A stretch of DNA of 64,000 nt from Nesterenkonia xinjiangensis (GCF_013410745.1 NZ_JACCFY010000001.1:868001-932000); one strand, 5' to 3'; shown: positions 30,629 through 39,312, counted from the first letter of the stretch. Numbers and translations are program-made. The notes: generated from the sequence alone by a model not told the origin.

Positions 30629-32230
30629 ATGGATGACTCGACCACTCCCCGTGATGAGGAGGCCCGGCCACGGCCGGACGCTCCCGGCCCCCGGCCTGAG
30701 GCCGGCCACCAGTTCTTCGACTGGATCCGTTCCACCGGCCTCCACCGCCCGGACACCGGATGGATCGGCGGCGTGATGGCCCTGCTGGCGGAGAAGCTCC
30801 GCTGGGACGCCGCCCTAGTGCGCGGTCTGGGCGTCGTCGCCGTCGTGCTCTTCTTCTCCCCGACGATCCTGCTCTACGGGCTGGCCTGGATCCTGGTCCC
30901 GGACCGCGAGGGCCGGATCCCTGTGCAGCAGGCGCTGCGCGGCGACTTCACCGCCGGCCTCTTCGGCGGCGCCACGCTGGCCGTGGTGGGCGCGCTGAAC
31001 GTCTTCACCCCGCTGAGCATCGCCGGACCGTTCGCCATCCTGGTGAACCTGCTGGTGATCGGCGTGGTGGTGTGGATCGTGGTGGCCCTGGTCCGCGGTC
31101 ATCAGCGGGGCACCGGCGACGCGCCCGGAGCCGGAGGGTCACAGCGGCCCAAGGACGACGACGCCCGTCAGCAGCACCGTCAGGCCGCTCGCGACGCCCG
31201 GCACGAAGCCCGTCGGGAAGCCCGTCAGGCGCGGCACGACGCTCGCCGGGAGGCCCGCGCACAGCACTCGGAGCGAGAGGAGCCCGCCCAGGGAAAAGCA
31301 CCGGCCGGGAGCTCGTCATCCGTCCGTGATGACGGCCGCCCGGCCTGGTATCCCAAGGAGTCTGCAGACTCGGAGAGCACTCCCCCCGCCGCCTCCCCCG
31401 GCGCTCAGGACGAGACCGACTCCTGCCGATCCACTGCGGTGATGCCGACCCTCGCGCAGCGGGAGGAGGCCAGGCGCCGACGCATGGTCTCCTTCGGGCT
31501 GCTGCTGGCCGCGGCCTCCGGCGTCCTGCTGGCAGTGGCGGTGCTGGGCATCCCCGGCACGTCGGCACTGCTGGTCGGCCTGGTGGGGCTGGTCTCCGTG
31601 CTGGCGCTGCTGCACATGGTGGCGGCCCTGCGCGGCAGGCGCGGCCGCGGATTCCTGCTGACCGTGACCACGCTGGCCATGCTGGCCACCTTCTTCCTGC
31701 ACCAGAACCCAGGCAGCGCCCCCACTCTCCACGGCTCCAACGTGGCGTTCGGACAGTACACCAGCCAAGACGAGTCGATGAACTCGGCGTTCGCCAACTC
31801 CACCATGGACCTGCGCCACCTGACCAGCGGAGAACCCGGCCAGACCGAGGTCGTCCATGCGGAGCTCAACAGCGCGTTCGCCCGGGTCACCGTGGTGATC
31901 CCCGACGACGCGGCCCTGACCGTGGAGTCCCGGCAGGCGCTCGGCCGCCTGGACATCCACACCCAGGACGAGCAGCGCAGCGCCCGAGGGATGGACCTCA
32001 CCGAACACACCGTCGGCGACGCCGATGCGGACCTGCAGATCCGACTGACGGCCAACACCGCCTTCAACCGGGTCACCATCTATGACGCCACCACCTACGC
32101 CGAGGAGTCCGTCGGCGCCCCGGCATCCGAGGGCGGCGACCTCGAGGGGGCCGGCCAGGACTCCGTCGACCTCGCCGGCTACCCGGTCCCCGGCACCGCC
32201 CCGACCACTCTGGAAGGATCCCCCCGATGA
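30629..32230 (+). CDS. PspC-domain membrane protein with Arg/Ala-rich coiled region
   Basis: A 533-residue protein. Residues about 40-95 are a PspC domain (TGWIGGVMALLAEKLRWDAALVRG and a membrane segment); two further membrane segments follow (about 108-160). Residues about 185-225 are a charged repeat of the type RxARHEARREARQ, predicted to be a helix. Three more membrane segments (about 300-375) precede an exported C-terminal domain with twin NSAF motifs (SMNSAFANSTMDLRHL and AELNSAFARVTVVIPDD), which resembles toast-rack/DUF1707-type beta-helical domains. It probably forms a module with the divergent PspC-kinase. Confidence 0.85.
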   Translation: MDDSTTPRDEEARPRPDAPGPRPEAGHQFFDWIRSTGLHRPDTGWIGGVMALLAEKLRWDAALVRGLGVVAVVLFFSPTILLYGLAWILVPDREGRIPVQQALRGDFTAGLFGGATLAVVGALNVFTPLSIAGPFAILVNLLVIGVVVWIVVALVRGHQRGTGDAPGAGGSQRPKDDDARQQHRQAARDARHEARREARQARHDARREARAQHSEREEPAQGKAPAGSSSSVRDDGRPAWYPKESADSESTPPAASPGAQDETDSCRSTAVMPTLAQREEARRRRMVSFGLLLAAASGVLLAVAVLGIPGTSALLVGLVGLVSVLALLHMVAALRGRRGRGFLLTVTTLAMLATFFLHQNPGSAPTLHGSNVAFGQYTSQDESMNSAFANSTMDLRHLTSGEPGQTEVVHAELNSAFARVTVVIPDDAALTVESRQALGRLDIHTQDEQRSARGMDLTEHTVGDADADLQIRLTANTAFNRVTIYDATTYAEESVGAPASEGGDLEGAGQDSVDLAGYPVPGTAPTTLEGSPR

Positions 32231-32712
32231 CCACCGGACCCCGGGAGCGCGATCAGCACACTCCCTCCGCCGCCCCCTCCCCCACGGGCGCCTCGACAGG
32301 CTCGCCCACCCGTCCTGCGGCCCCGCCCCCGGAGCCCGAGGATGTGGACGCCCTGCTGGCGGACTCGCTGAAGGCACAGAGCGAGCAGGAGTTCGCCTGG
32401 AGGGAGCCGGAACGCCGCCCCCGATGGTACGAGCGGGCCGAGATGGAGCGGAACAGCACCTCGACCTCCGCCTCCCCGGGAGCCGCTGTGGCTGCTCCAG
32501 CCGCACACCGGTCTCGGCGGACCGGCGGACGGATGAGGGTCGGGCAGTTCATCGTCGGCGCGATCTGCCTGATGCTCGCCCTCTGGTGTCTGGCGACCCT
32601 CGTGCTGGGCGTGGTCTTCGACCCGCTGCTGGTCGCCCTCGCGGTCTGCGCCGTGGCCGGCCTCGCACTGGTCGGCGCCGGACTGCGCCCCAAGCCCGGC
32701 ACGCGGATATAG
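32227..32712 (+). CDS. Small membrane protein downstream of the PspC gene
   Basis: A 161-residue protein whose ATG overlaps the PspC stop (ATGA), so the two are coupled. The N-terminal ~95 residues are Pro/Ser/Thr/Glu-rich and soluble; two membrane segments lie at about 104-125 and 127-152 (VGQFIVGAICLMLALWCLA; LLVALAVCAVAGLALVGAGL). No family is recognised. Its position suggests a role with the PspC envelope-stress module. Confidence 0.75.
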   Translation: MTTGPRERDQHTPSAAPSPTGASTGSPTRPAAPPPEPEDVDALLADSLKAQSEQEFAWREPERRPRWYERAEMERNSTSTSASPGAAVAAPAAHRSRRTGGRMRVGQFIVGAICLMLALWCLATLVLGVVFDPLLVALAVCAVAGLALVGAGLRPKPGTRI

Positions 32713-32848
32713 GCCACCCCGGAGCCGACGTCGGCGCAGGTCGCCGCGCTCTACGGCCCGGGCGGACGCCTGGCAGGGGGAGCCCCACGATGACGCTGCG
32801 CAGGAGCCGAGCAGCCGCGGGCTGACGCCACGTCGCCCTCACCTCGGC

Positions 32849-33562
32849 TCACACGTCAGCCGCGTCGGCCTCCTCAGCCTCTTCAGCTTCCTGGGCCTCA
32901 TCGTCGCTGGAGAACTCGTAGCCCCCGCGGGAGACCTGCATCCAATGGTCACCGGCGACGCAGGTGATCGCTTCCTCGTCGACAGTGCAGGAGATGCCCT
33001 CGACCTCGAGGACCTCACCGTAGTCCAGGGTCGGCACCTCGGAGGGCTCGAACTCCGGGTACACCGGACCGTCATAGCCGAAGAGCCCGGCCTCGGTCTC
33101 CAGCAGCGTGGGGTGCCGATCACGCCCCTGGTCGTCAGGCTCGGGCTCCGCGTCCTCATCGAACGCCATAGAGCACACGACCGCCGGGGTCGCAGCCTCG
33201 CCAGAGCGTCCCAGGCTGCACATGTGCCGGCCGCTGGGGGTCTCGAACTGCCAGGCGCGGGCACCCGTGGCCTGGCTCTGCTCGTCCGGCGGCACCTCGA
33301 AGGCATCCGGATCCACGCGATCCCCGCTGAGCTCGCCGTCGAGGTGCTCATCGACCGGGGCATCATCCTCGCCGTCCTCGGGCTCCTCGACGTCGGCGTC
33401 GTCCTCGGTCTGGTCGTCCTCGTCCTGGCCGCCCTCGTCCGGGGCCGCGGGAGTCTCGTCGACCTCACCCTCCGAGTCCTCCGCCACGGCGCAGGAGGTC
33501 AGCACCAGGGCGCCGACCCCCATCGCGCCCAGCAGTGCACGCGTCGTCCTGGTCACCATCAT
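32849..33562 (-). CDS. Acidic lipoprotein of unknown function
   Basis: About 237 residues from the ATG at 33562. A lipoprotein signal ends in the lipobox LTSC, followed by ~75 residues of almost pure Asp/Glu/Pro. The folded part (from about residue 105) has four cysteines in the pattern GRHMCSLG, VVCSM, GISCTVD, AITCVAG and ends QVSRGGYEF, which resembles DUF6636-type exported domains; that link is tentative. The extreme acidity fits a salt-exposed surface protein. The frame continues upstream to 33685 but without a signal peptide. Confidence 0.7.
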   Translation of the reverse strand: MMVTRTTRALLGAMGVGALVLTSCAVAEDSEGEVDETPAAPDEGGQDEDDQTEDDADVEEPEDGEDDAPVDEHLDGELSGDRVDPDAFEVPPDEQSQATGARAWQFETPSGRHMCSLGRSGEAATPAVVCSMAFDEDAEPEPDDQGRDRHPTLLETEAGLFGYDGPVYPEFEPSEVPTLDYGEVLEVEGISCTVDEEAITCVAGDHWMQVSRGGYEFSSDDEAQEAEEAEEADAADV

Positions 33563-33736
33563 CACGTCACCGTCCTTGTCGTCATCGGTCTTCTGGATGA
33601 TGCTACTGATCCTGGCGGACGGAGACGATGCAGACACCCCGGAACTGGCGCTCAGGTCGACTCCGTCGATGGTCAACCGGTTCACCTACGGGCCGACGCA
33701 AAGGTGACTCGCCCGCGGGAATGCGTGAGCACAGGC

Positions 33737-33754
33737 TTGACTAATGGTGACTAA
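33737..33754 (+). promoter_or_regulatory. Direct repeat and possible -35 before the endoglycosidase gene
   Basis: TTGACT at 33737-33742 could be a -35; TGACTAA occurs at 33738-33744 and again at 33748-33754, followed by AACCGGTC. No good -10 is found at 16-18 bases. Possibly a regulator site. Confidence 0.25.
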
Positions 33755-33812
33755 ACCGGTCATTTTGTGATCCGGGTCTCATGGGCTCGCCCTGCGAAGA
33801 GAGGACATCACC

Positions 33813-34805
33813 ATGACCAACAATCCATTCTCCCGCCGGAACGCGCTGCGCGCCGCCGGTGCCATGGCGGCCGGCGGACTGCTGGCCGCCTCCGCGGCGG
33901 CCTCCGCTTCGGCCGCCGGAATGAACCATCCAGGAGGGCGCGGTCAGGGGGCGGGCAGAGCTCGCGGTCGAGGCCGTCCGCCGGGCGGGGTGAAGACCGG
34001 ACCAGGGATGGTCTGCTACGTGGAGGTCAACGACCACAGCATGACCAACCTCGGGAAGTACAGACTGGCCGAGAGCGGCGCCGACGTGTTCGACATCGGC
34101 ATCATCTTCGCCTCCAACATCAACTCCGACGGCGACAGGGCCGTGCTGCACCACAACCAGCAGGTCACCGCCGTGCTGGAGAATGTCTCCACCGAGGTCC
34201 GTCCGCTGCAGAGACGAGGGATGAAGATCCTGCTGTCAATCCTCGGCAACCACCAGGGTGTCGGACCCGCGAACTTCCAGACCTATGAGGAGGCCGACGC
34301 CTTCGCCGCCCAGCTCGCGGACACAGTCCACACCTACGGCCTGGACGGCATCGACTTCGACGACGAGTGGGCCCGCTACGACCTCGGCCACCCGCCCAAC
34401 GACTGGTCCTTCCCATACCTGGTCCACGCCCTGCGCGCCCGCATGCCGGGGAAGATCATCTCCCTGTACTGGTACGGCCCCATCACCGAGACGCTGGAGT
34501 ACGACGGCATCCATGTCGGCGAGCTCATCGACTACAGCTGGAACTCGATGTACGGCACGTGGCTCATCCCCGAGGTCCCCGGACTCTCTCCCGAGGAGCT
34601 CGCACCGGCAGCGGTGAACATCTCCGCCACGGATGACGCCACGGATCACGCCACCGCAGCCTCCCTCGCGAACCGCACCGTCGCGGAGGGGTACGGCCTC
34701 TACAACACCTACGACCTGCAGGCGGACGATGCCTCCGCCTCGCTGACTGCGGTGACCACCGTGCTCAACGGCGAGGCCACGGTCTACTCCGGACGTCCAG
34801 GCTGA
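33813..34805 (+). CDS. Secreted GH18 endo-beta-N-acetylglucosaminidase (Endo H-like)
   Basis: A 330-residue protein with a Tat-type signal (SRRNALRAAGAMAAGGLLAAS, about residues 7-27) and a Gly/Arg-rich linker. The catalytic domain follows Streptomyces Endo H closely in order: CYVEVNDHSMTNLGKY, FDIGIIFASNIN, LLSILGNHQG, and the active-site motif LDGIDFDDEW (177-186) with Asp183/184 and catalytic Glu185; then KIISLYWYGP and YSWNSMYGTW. Endo H cleaves the chitobiose core of high-mannose N-glycans, so this enzyme probably removes glycans from eukaryotic or fungal glycoproteins outside the cell. A hairpin follows the stop. Confidence 0.9.
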   Translation: MTNNPFSRRNALRAAGAMAAGGLLAASAAASASAAGMNHPGGRGQGAGRARGRGRPPGGVKTGPGMVCYVEVNDHSMTNLGKYRLAESGADVFDIGIIFASNINSDGDRAVLHHNQQVTAVLENVSTEVRPLQRRGMKILLSILGNHQGVGPANFQTYEEADAFAAQLADTVHTYGLDGIDFDDEWARYDLGHPPNDWSFPYLVHALRARMPGKIISLYWYGPITETLEYDGIHVGELIDYSWNSMYGTWLIPEVPGLSPEELAPAAVNISATDDATDHATAASLANRTVAEGYGLYNTYDLQADDASASLTAVTTVLNGEATVYSGRPG

Positions 34806-34826
34806 GAAACCCTCCCCGACACAGAA

Positions 34827-34868
34827 GAATCCCCGGGAGCGTGTCCTCAGACACTCTCCCGGGGATTC
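34827..34868. terminator. Bidirectional terminator between the endoglycosidase gene and rplL
   Basis: GAATCCCCGGGAG (34827-34839) pairs with its exact complement at 34856-34868, and an inner GTGTC/GACAC stem continues it around a CTCA loop. The two flanking genes converge on it. Confidence 0.8.
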
Positions 34869-34922
34869 GTCTGCGCAGATGGTCCAGAGGACCTGCGAGA
34901 AGCGACCTTCAGGCCGCGATCA

Positions 34923-35309
34923 TCACTTGACGGTGACGGTGGCGCCGGCGCCCTCCAGGGCCTCCTTGGCCTTCTCAGCGGCGTCCTTGTCGACACCCTC
35001 GACGACTGCCTTGGGGGCGCCGTCGACCAGCTCCTTGGCCTCCTTCAGGCCGAGGGAGGTCAGACCGCGCACCTCCTTGATGACGCCGATCTTCTTGTCA
35101 CCAGCAGCCTCGAGGATGACGTCGAACTCGGTCTGCTCCTCAGCAGCCTCGTCCTCGCCGCCGCCAGCCGGGGCGGCACCTGCGACGGCCACCGGGGCGG
35201 CGGCGGTCACGTCAAAGGTGTCCTCGAAGACCTTCACGAACTCGGAGAGCTCGATGAGGGACATGTCCTTGAACTGCTCGATCAGCTCGTCGTTGCTCAG
35301 CTTCGCCAT
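34923..35309 (-). CDS. rplL: 50S ribosomal protein L7/L12
   Basis: A 128-residue stalk protein that recruits translation GTPases. The N-terminal dimerisation helix pair ([20 protein letters not shown]), an Ala/Gly hinge (about residues 38-58) and the C-terminal domain ([27 protein letters not shown]) are clear. It follows rplJ after 148 bases and ends before a strong hairpin. Confidence 0.97.
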   Translation of the reverse strand: MAKLSNDELIEQFKDMSLIELSEFVKVFEDTFDVTAAAPVAVAGAAPAGGGEDEAAEEQTEFDVILEAAGDKKIGVIKEVRGLTSLGLKEAKELVDGAPKAVVEGVDKDAAEKAKEALEGAGATVTVK

Positions 35310-35457
35310 GGTGGGCGCTCCTTCTCATGTCTCGACGTGCTCCGCCGCGGGTTCGCGACGTGCGCACATGCGGATCTTGGTGGTCACCGCCGCTCCGAAG
35401 AGCGACGTGGTGAGGGGCCCGGTACGCCACCGGACTCTCACCCTCGTGTCACTCGGC

Positions 35458-35979
35458 TCAGGCAGCCTCTTCCTGCTTGGCCCGCAGTGCGTCGACTGCG
35501 CGTGCGATCTTGGAGATCGGGGCCTGGAAGGTGGAGGCAGCCTTGGACTGGGCGCCGATGAAGGCACCTGCCAGCTTGCCGAGCAGAACCTCACGGGATT
35601 CAAGATCCGCGAGCTTCTTCATACCCTCCTCATCGAGAGCGGCGCCATCCATGTAGCCGCCCTTGACGATGAGCTGAGGGTTGTTCTTGGCAAAGTCACG
35701 CAGCGCCTTGGCGACGTCCACGGGGTCACCGTGGACGAAGGCGATCGCAGACGGACCGGACATCTTGCCCTCAAAGGCGTCGACGCCGGCCTCCTTGGCC
35801 GCAATCTCGGTGAGCGTGTTCTTCACCACGGCGTAGTTCGCGTTCTCCCGCACGGACCGCCGCAGAGTCTGCAGCTGGCCCACGGAGAGGCCGCGGTATT
35901 CCGTGAGCACTGCGGCGCTGGAGCTGCGGAACTGGTCCACGAGCTCGGCAACGGCGGCAGCCTTCTCAGGATTCGCCAT
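35458..35979 (-). CDS. rplJ: 50S ribosomal protein L10
   Basis: About 173 residues starting MANPEKAAAVAELVDQFRSS. The ATG at 35979 has GGAAGGAG at ideal distance, better than the ATG six codons earlier. L10 binds 23S rRNA and carries L7/L12 dimers on its C-terminal helix (SKIARAVDALRAKQEE). It is preceded by a ~275-base leader with an intrinsic terminator, the classic place for L10 autoregulation. Confidence 0.96.
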   Translation of the reverse strand: MANPEKAAAVAELVDQFRSSSAAVLTEYRGLSVGQLQTLRRSVRENANYAVVKNTLTEIAAKEAGVDAFEGKMSGPSAIAFVHGDPVDVAKALRDFAKNNPQLIVKGGYMDGAALDEEGMKKLADLESREVLLGKLAGAFIGAQSKAASTFQAPISKIARAVDALRAKQEEAA

Positions 35980-36034
35980 GGCACTCCTTCCGATCAATCG
36001 AGCCGGTCAGTCCCACCGGGAACCGTCGGGGCAT

Positions 36035-36065
36035 GAAAAAAGCCCCAGTGCGCAGGCACGGGGCT
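36035..36065 (-). terminator. Attenuator in the rplJ leader
   Basis: On the minus strand AGCCCC/GGGGCT with an inner GTGC/GCAC stem is followed by six T (36036-36041). It lies 56 bases before rplJ, so read-through must be allowed for rplJL expression; a terminator-based control is expected. Confidence 0.75.
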
Positions 36066-36256
36066 CGTCAGGCCTCCAGACAGGATTCACTGTGCGGACA
36101 CAGCACTCCGAGTGGAGGACGGCTCAAGGTGCACCTGCGCAGGTCGCCCGGACGGGCCTTTACAGTTGCGTCGCACCTCGGGCATCATGCCCGACGACCG
36201 CGGAGCTCAGTGCCACTGATCTCCGCACGACGACAACGACCGGCGGTCTTTGGTCA
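36066..36256 (-). ncRNA. Probable L10 leader RNA
   Basis: The leader between the predicted start of transcription (about 36256) and the attenuator. Several short stems can be drawn (for example GACCTGCGCAGGT and CACTCGGAG...). L10 leaders that bind the L10(L12)4 complex are widespread before rplJ; position and the terminator support this one, but I have not matched the consensus base by base. No coding sequence is present in 35980-36471. Confidence 0.5.
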
Positions 36257-36262
36257 TCGTTC

Positions 36263-36291
36263 ATCTTACACAGCGCCTCGCGGCGGCGCAA
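36263..36291 (-). promoter_or_regulatory. Promoter of the rplJL operon
   Basis: TTGCGC (36286-36291), 17 bases, TAAGAT (36263-36268) on the minus strand: correct spacing and a good -10. Confidence 0.6.
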
Positions 36292-36471
36292 AAACGGTGC
36301 AAGAGCACGGAACCATGACGCACGTCGCCGCCGACCTCCGCGACCTCGGGCAGCACCTGGACCCCGTGGCCGATCTGTGTCATGGCACACATGCGCCAGG
36401 TCGATGTCCTTCACCGAGGGCCCTTCTGCGGCGAGCATGGTGACCACTCGTCACTCGACCAGGAGGACACC

Positions 36472-38250
36472 GTGATTCCCCAGTCCATGACCACCCGTGC
36501 AGCGGCCGTCGCCGCCGCAGGAGCGCTGACGCTGAGCCTCGCCCCTGCGGCGAGCGCCGCCCCGGAGGGAGGGGCCACCGTCTCAGCTTCGTCCCAATCC
36601 TCCCACGCGGACGCCGGAGAGCTCGGCGCCCACCTGCTCGACCAGGACCTGACGTGGGAGGACTGCACCTTCCCCGATCTTGCACCGCAGACCCAGGCCG
36701 CACTGCAGGAGATCGAAGGACTCGCCTGTGCGGATGTCACCGTCCCCCGCGACTGGCACGACCCCACCGACGGCGAGACCATCACCGTCCGGCTCTCCGT
36801 GACGGACACGGCCGACCCCGAGCGCTCCCAGGGGATCGCCCTGGTGAATCCGGGCGGGCCCGGCGGCTCCGGCCTCCCGTGGGGTGCCGCCATGGCCATG
36901 CGATCGCCCGATCTGGCCGAGGAGTTCAACTTCGTCGGATTCGACCCGCGCGGAGTGGGCCAGTCCACCCAGCTGAGCTGTGAGTACCAGCCGGACACCT
37001 CCCACGACGCCTGGGAGGACGGCGCCGCGGCCGCGGCCGGGTGCCTGGACAACCTGCTCACGCCGTTCATCACCACGGAGCAGACCGCCTATGACATGGA
37101 CTTCCTCCGAGCCCTGCTGAACGAGGACCGCATCAGCTACGTGGGCTACTCCTACGGCACCTGGCTGGGCAGCTGGTACCAGACGCTCTTCCCGAGCCAT
37201 TCCCACCGATTCCTGCTGGACTCGGCCACGGATCTCACCCGGAAGTCCCTGCAGGAGACCTGGGACCTGCAGCCCCGCAGCCGCGACCGTCAGTTCCAGG
37301 ACATGCTGCTGCCCTACATGGCCCGCAACCACGAGACCTACCAGCTCAGCGAGGACCCCCTGGAGATCCGTCGCGCCTGGGAGCAGGCCGGCGGCACCCG
37401 AGACCCGCTCGGGGCACTCATCACCGCCCAGATCGTGATCCCGGCCATGTACTCCACCGCCGGCTACCCCGGCGCCGCGGACGCCGTCGCCACCTTCATC
37501 GCGCTGGACGCTCCGGAGGCCGACGGCGCAACCGAGCTGGCCGCCCAGCTCGAGGACCTCATCGCCGCCTCCGACGGGGTCGCCGTGGATCCCGTCGAGT
37601 CGGGCGCGGTCCAGGCCCAGCTGTTCGAGAAGGCCCGCGAGGAGGTCCAGCGCCTCGTGGAGGTCGAGCGGGCCGCGGCGACCGGAGAGACGGTCAGCTT
37701 CGACGGCTCCTTCGACGCCATCCGCTGCCAGGACGGCCAGTGGAACCGGTCCCGGGGCTACTGGGACGCCTGGGTCGCCGACCTGAACACCAAGGCCCCC
37801 TACATCGGCCCGTTCATGGGTGCTCCGCTGTGTGCCCACTGGCCCGCGGTGACTGAGAAGCCGAAGCCGCACCAGCGGACCCACCCCGAGACGCTGATCC
37901 TGCAGTCTGAGTTCGACGCCGCCACCCCGTACGAGGCCGGCGAGCGCTCGGCGAAGATCATGCCGAACACGACGCTGATCAGCGTCAACAACGAGGGCAC
38001 CCACGGCCTGTTCCCCTACGGCACCACCTGCGTGGACGACTCGGTGGAGGCATTCTTCCTGGATGGCACCTTGCCGAAGAACGTGGCCTGCGGGGCGCTG
38101 CCGCTGCCCGGAGAGGACCAGGCATACCAGGTCGGCGGTGATGTCCACGAGGCCCAGCAGACGGTAAAGGTCAAGATGCGCACCGATGCGGTCAAGGAGG
38201 CCAACCGGATGGTCCGCGAGATGCTGATGGAGCAGCACCACGGGGAGTGA
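36472..38250 (+). CDS. Secreted S33-family alpha/beta-hydrolase peptidase (tripeptidyl aminopeptidase-like)
   Basis: About 592 residues from a GTG with AGGAGG five bases upstream. The signal peptide (AAAVAAAGALTLSLAPAASA) ends at about residue 30. The fold has the oxyanion segment NPGGPGGSG, the nucleophile Ser at about residue 227 (VGYSYGTWLG), the acid in QSEFDAATPYEAG and the histidine in NEGTHGL, followed by CVDDSV as in the TAP-like C-terminal domain. Streptomyces relatives cut tripeptides or proline-containing peptides from exported proteins. It probably supplies peptides from outside the cell. Its stop is three bases from the end of the convergent LuxR-type gene. Confidence 0.88.
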   Translation: MIPQSMTTRAAAVAAAGALTLSLAPAASAAPEGGATVSASSQSSHADAGELGAHLLDQDLTWEDCTFPDLAPQTQAALQEIEGLACADVTVPRDWHDPTDGETITVRLSVTDTADPERSQGIALVNPGGPGGSGLPWGAAMAMRSPDLAEEFNFVGFDPRGVGQSTQLSCEYQPDTSHDAWEDGAAAAAGCLDNLLTPFITTEQTAYDMDFLRALLNEDRISYVGYSYGTWLGSWYQTLFPSHSHRFLLDSATDLTRKSLQETWDLQPRSRDRQFQDMLLPYMARNHETYQLSEDPLEIRRAWEQAGGTRDPLGALITAQIVIPAMYSTAGYPGAADAVATFIALDAPEADGATELAAQLEDLIAASDGVAVDPVESGAVQAQLFEKAREEVQRLVEVERAAATGETVSFDGSFDAIRCQDGQWNRSRGYWDAWVADLNTKAPYIGPFMGAPLCAHWPAVTEKPKPHQRTHPETLILQSEFDAATPYEAGERSAKIMPNTTLISVNNEGTHGLFPYGTTCVDDSVEAFFLDGTLPKNVACGALPLPGEDQAYQVGGDVHEAQQTVKVKMRTDAVKEANRMVREMLMEQHHGE

Positions 38251-38253
38251 TCC

Positions 38254-39225
38254 TCAGACGATCCATCCCCGGCGCGCGGCCTGCACCCCCAGTTGGAAGC
38301 GGGTCCGCGCGCCGGTGTGCTCCAACAGCTGCTGCACCTTCCGGGAGAGGGTCCGGCGGCTGATCCCCAGCTCGCGGGACATATGCTCATCCGTCAGACC
38401 GGAGGCCATGAGTCGCAGCAGCCGTCGGGTGTTCCCGTCGACGTCGTCGAGGCGGGGGATGTCCTCCGCCACGCCCAGGGGCACCGAGGTCGCCCAGATC
38501 GAGTCGAACAGGCCGATCAGTGCGGCCAGCAGCGGTGAGGGGTGCACCAGCACCCCGGTGACACGCTCCTCCTCGTTGAGCACGATCAGCCCGAGATCCT
38601 CGTCCATGATGCGCAGCCGCATCGGCACGGCCGCGTGGACCCGGGCATCCTCACCCAGGTCCATCGCCTCACCGATCGCCCGCCGGATGTGCGGCGCTGA
38701 GGCGGCGTCGTCCCCGTAGACGGTCCGGTACCGGATTCCACGGGGCAGCATCTCTCGCTGGATCGGGCACATCGTCCCCGCGGTGGAGGGCGAATACGGG
38801 CCTCGATCCAGAGATCTGACCTGATGGCGGACCGCCAGCTGGGAGGAGTCCGCCACCTGCGTGACCGCACTGCGGCCATGGAGCACCTCCACGATCTCCG
38901 TGCCGGCCGCACGGGGCCGGTCCCACAGCGTCCCGAGCCGATGCTCCAGATGCAGCACCGCCTCCGCCTGCCTCCGGTGCCGACGCGCCGCGGCCCGCAG
39001 GACCTGCCGCGGGTCGTTGAGCAGCCAGACGCCGGCCTCCTCCGTCTCCCCCAGAAGGCCGGCCGCGGCCAGCTCGGAACGCACCTCCGGGGGTGGGCTC
39101 ACCTGTCGGGTCCCCTGCCCCAGCATCTCCAGATAGGCCTGCCCCGCGGCGGTGGACAGACCCATCTGGTGCAGCTCCTGGGCCTCCACCGCCCGCTGAG
39201 CAGCCCTGTTGCTCGTGCCGTCCAT
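38254..39225 (-). CDS. LuxR-type HTH regulator (TrmB-like N terminus)
   Basis: A 323-residue protein. Residues about 10-85 are helical and resemble the TrmB-like winged-helix and coiled segments found in actinobacterial regulators of this type (GLSTAAGQAYLEMLGQG); the middle is a sensor-like domain (EVLHGRSAVTQVADSS; SLDRGPYSP); the C terminus is a LuxR HTH (RLLRLMASGLTDEHMSRELG, ISRRTLSRKVQQLLEHTGAR). No receiver domain is present. It is divergent from the double-Lrp regulator and convergent with the S33 peptidase gene; the target is unknown. Confidence 0.8.
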   Translation of the reverse strand: MDGTSNRAAQRAVEAQELHQMGLSTAAGQAYLEMLGQGTRQVSPPPEVRSELAAAGLLGETEEAGVWLLNDPRQVLRAAARRHRRQAEAVLHLEHRLGTLWDRPRAAGTEIVEVLHGRSAVTQVADSSQLAVRHQVRSLDRGPYSPSTAGTMCPIQREMLPRGIRYRTVYGDDAASAPHIRRAIGEAMDLGEDARVHAAVPMRLRIMDEDLGLIVLNEEERVTGVLVHPSPLLAALIGLFDSIWATSVPLGVAEDIPRLDDVDGNTRRLLRLMASGLTDEHMSRELGISRRTLSRKVQQLLEHTGARTRFQLGVQAARRGWIV

Positions 39226-39294
39226 GCCGTGGCGCTCCTCTCCGTGCCCTCGGCGAGCTCTCCGAACACGTTACCCGAGCGTCACTGCGACGTA

Positions 39295-39312
39295 TGTCAT
39301 AGATCTGGAACA
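39295..39312. promoter_or_regulatory. Imperfect palindrome in the divergent regulator region
   Basis: TGTCATAGATCTGGAACA has the symmetrical form TGTnnnAGATCTnnnACA and lies in the 148-base gap between the two regulators. Such dyads fit Lrp-type sites, but this is only a pattern. Confidence 0.3.

Noticed and set aside
31150-31270. Arg/Ala repeats in the PspC protein as a DNA tandem repeat or CRISPR-like array
   Set aside because: The repetition is at protein level (RxARHEARREARQ) and degenerate in DNA; no regular spacers. No CRISPR array was seen anywhere in the window.
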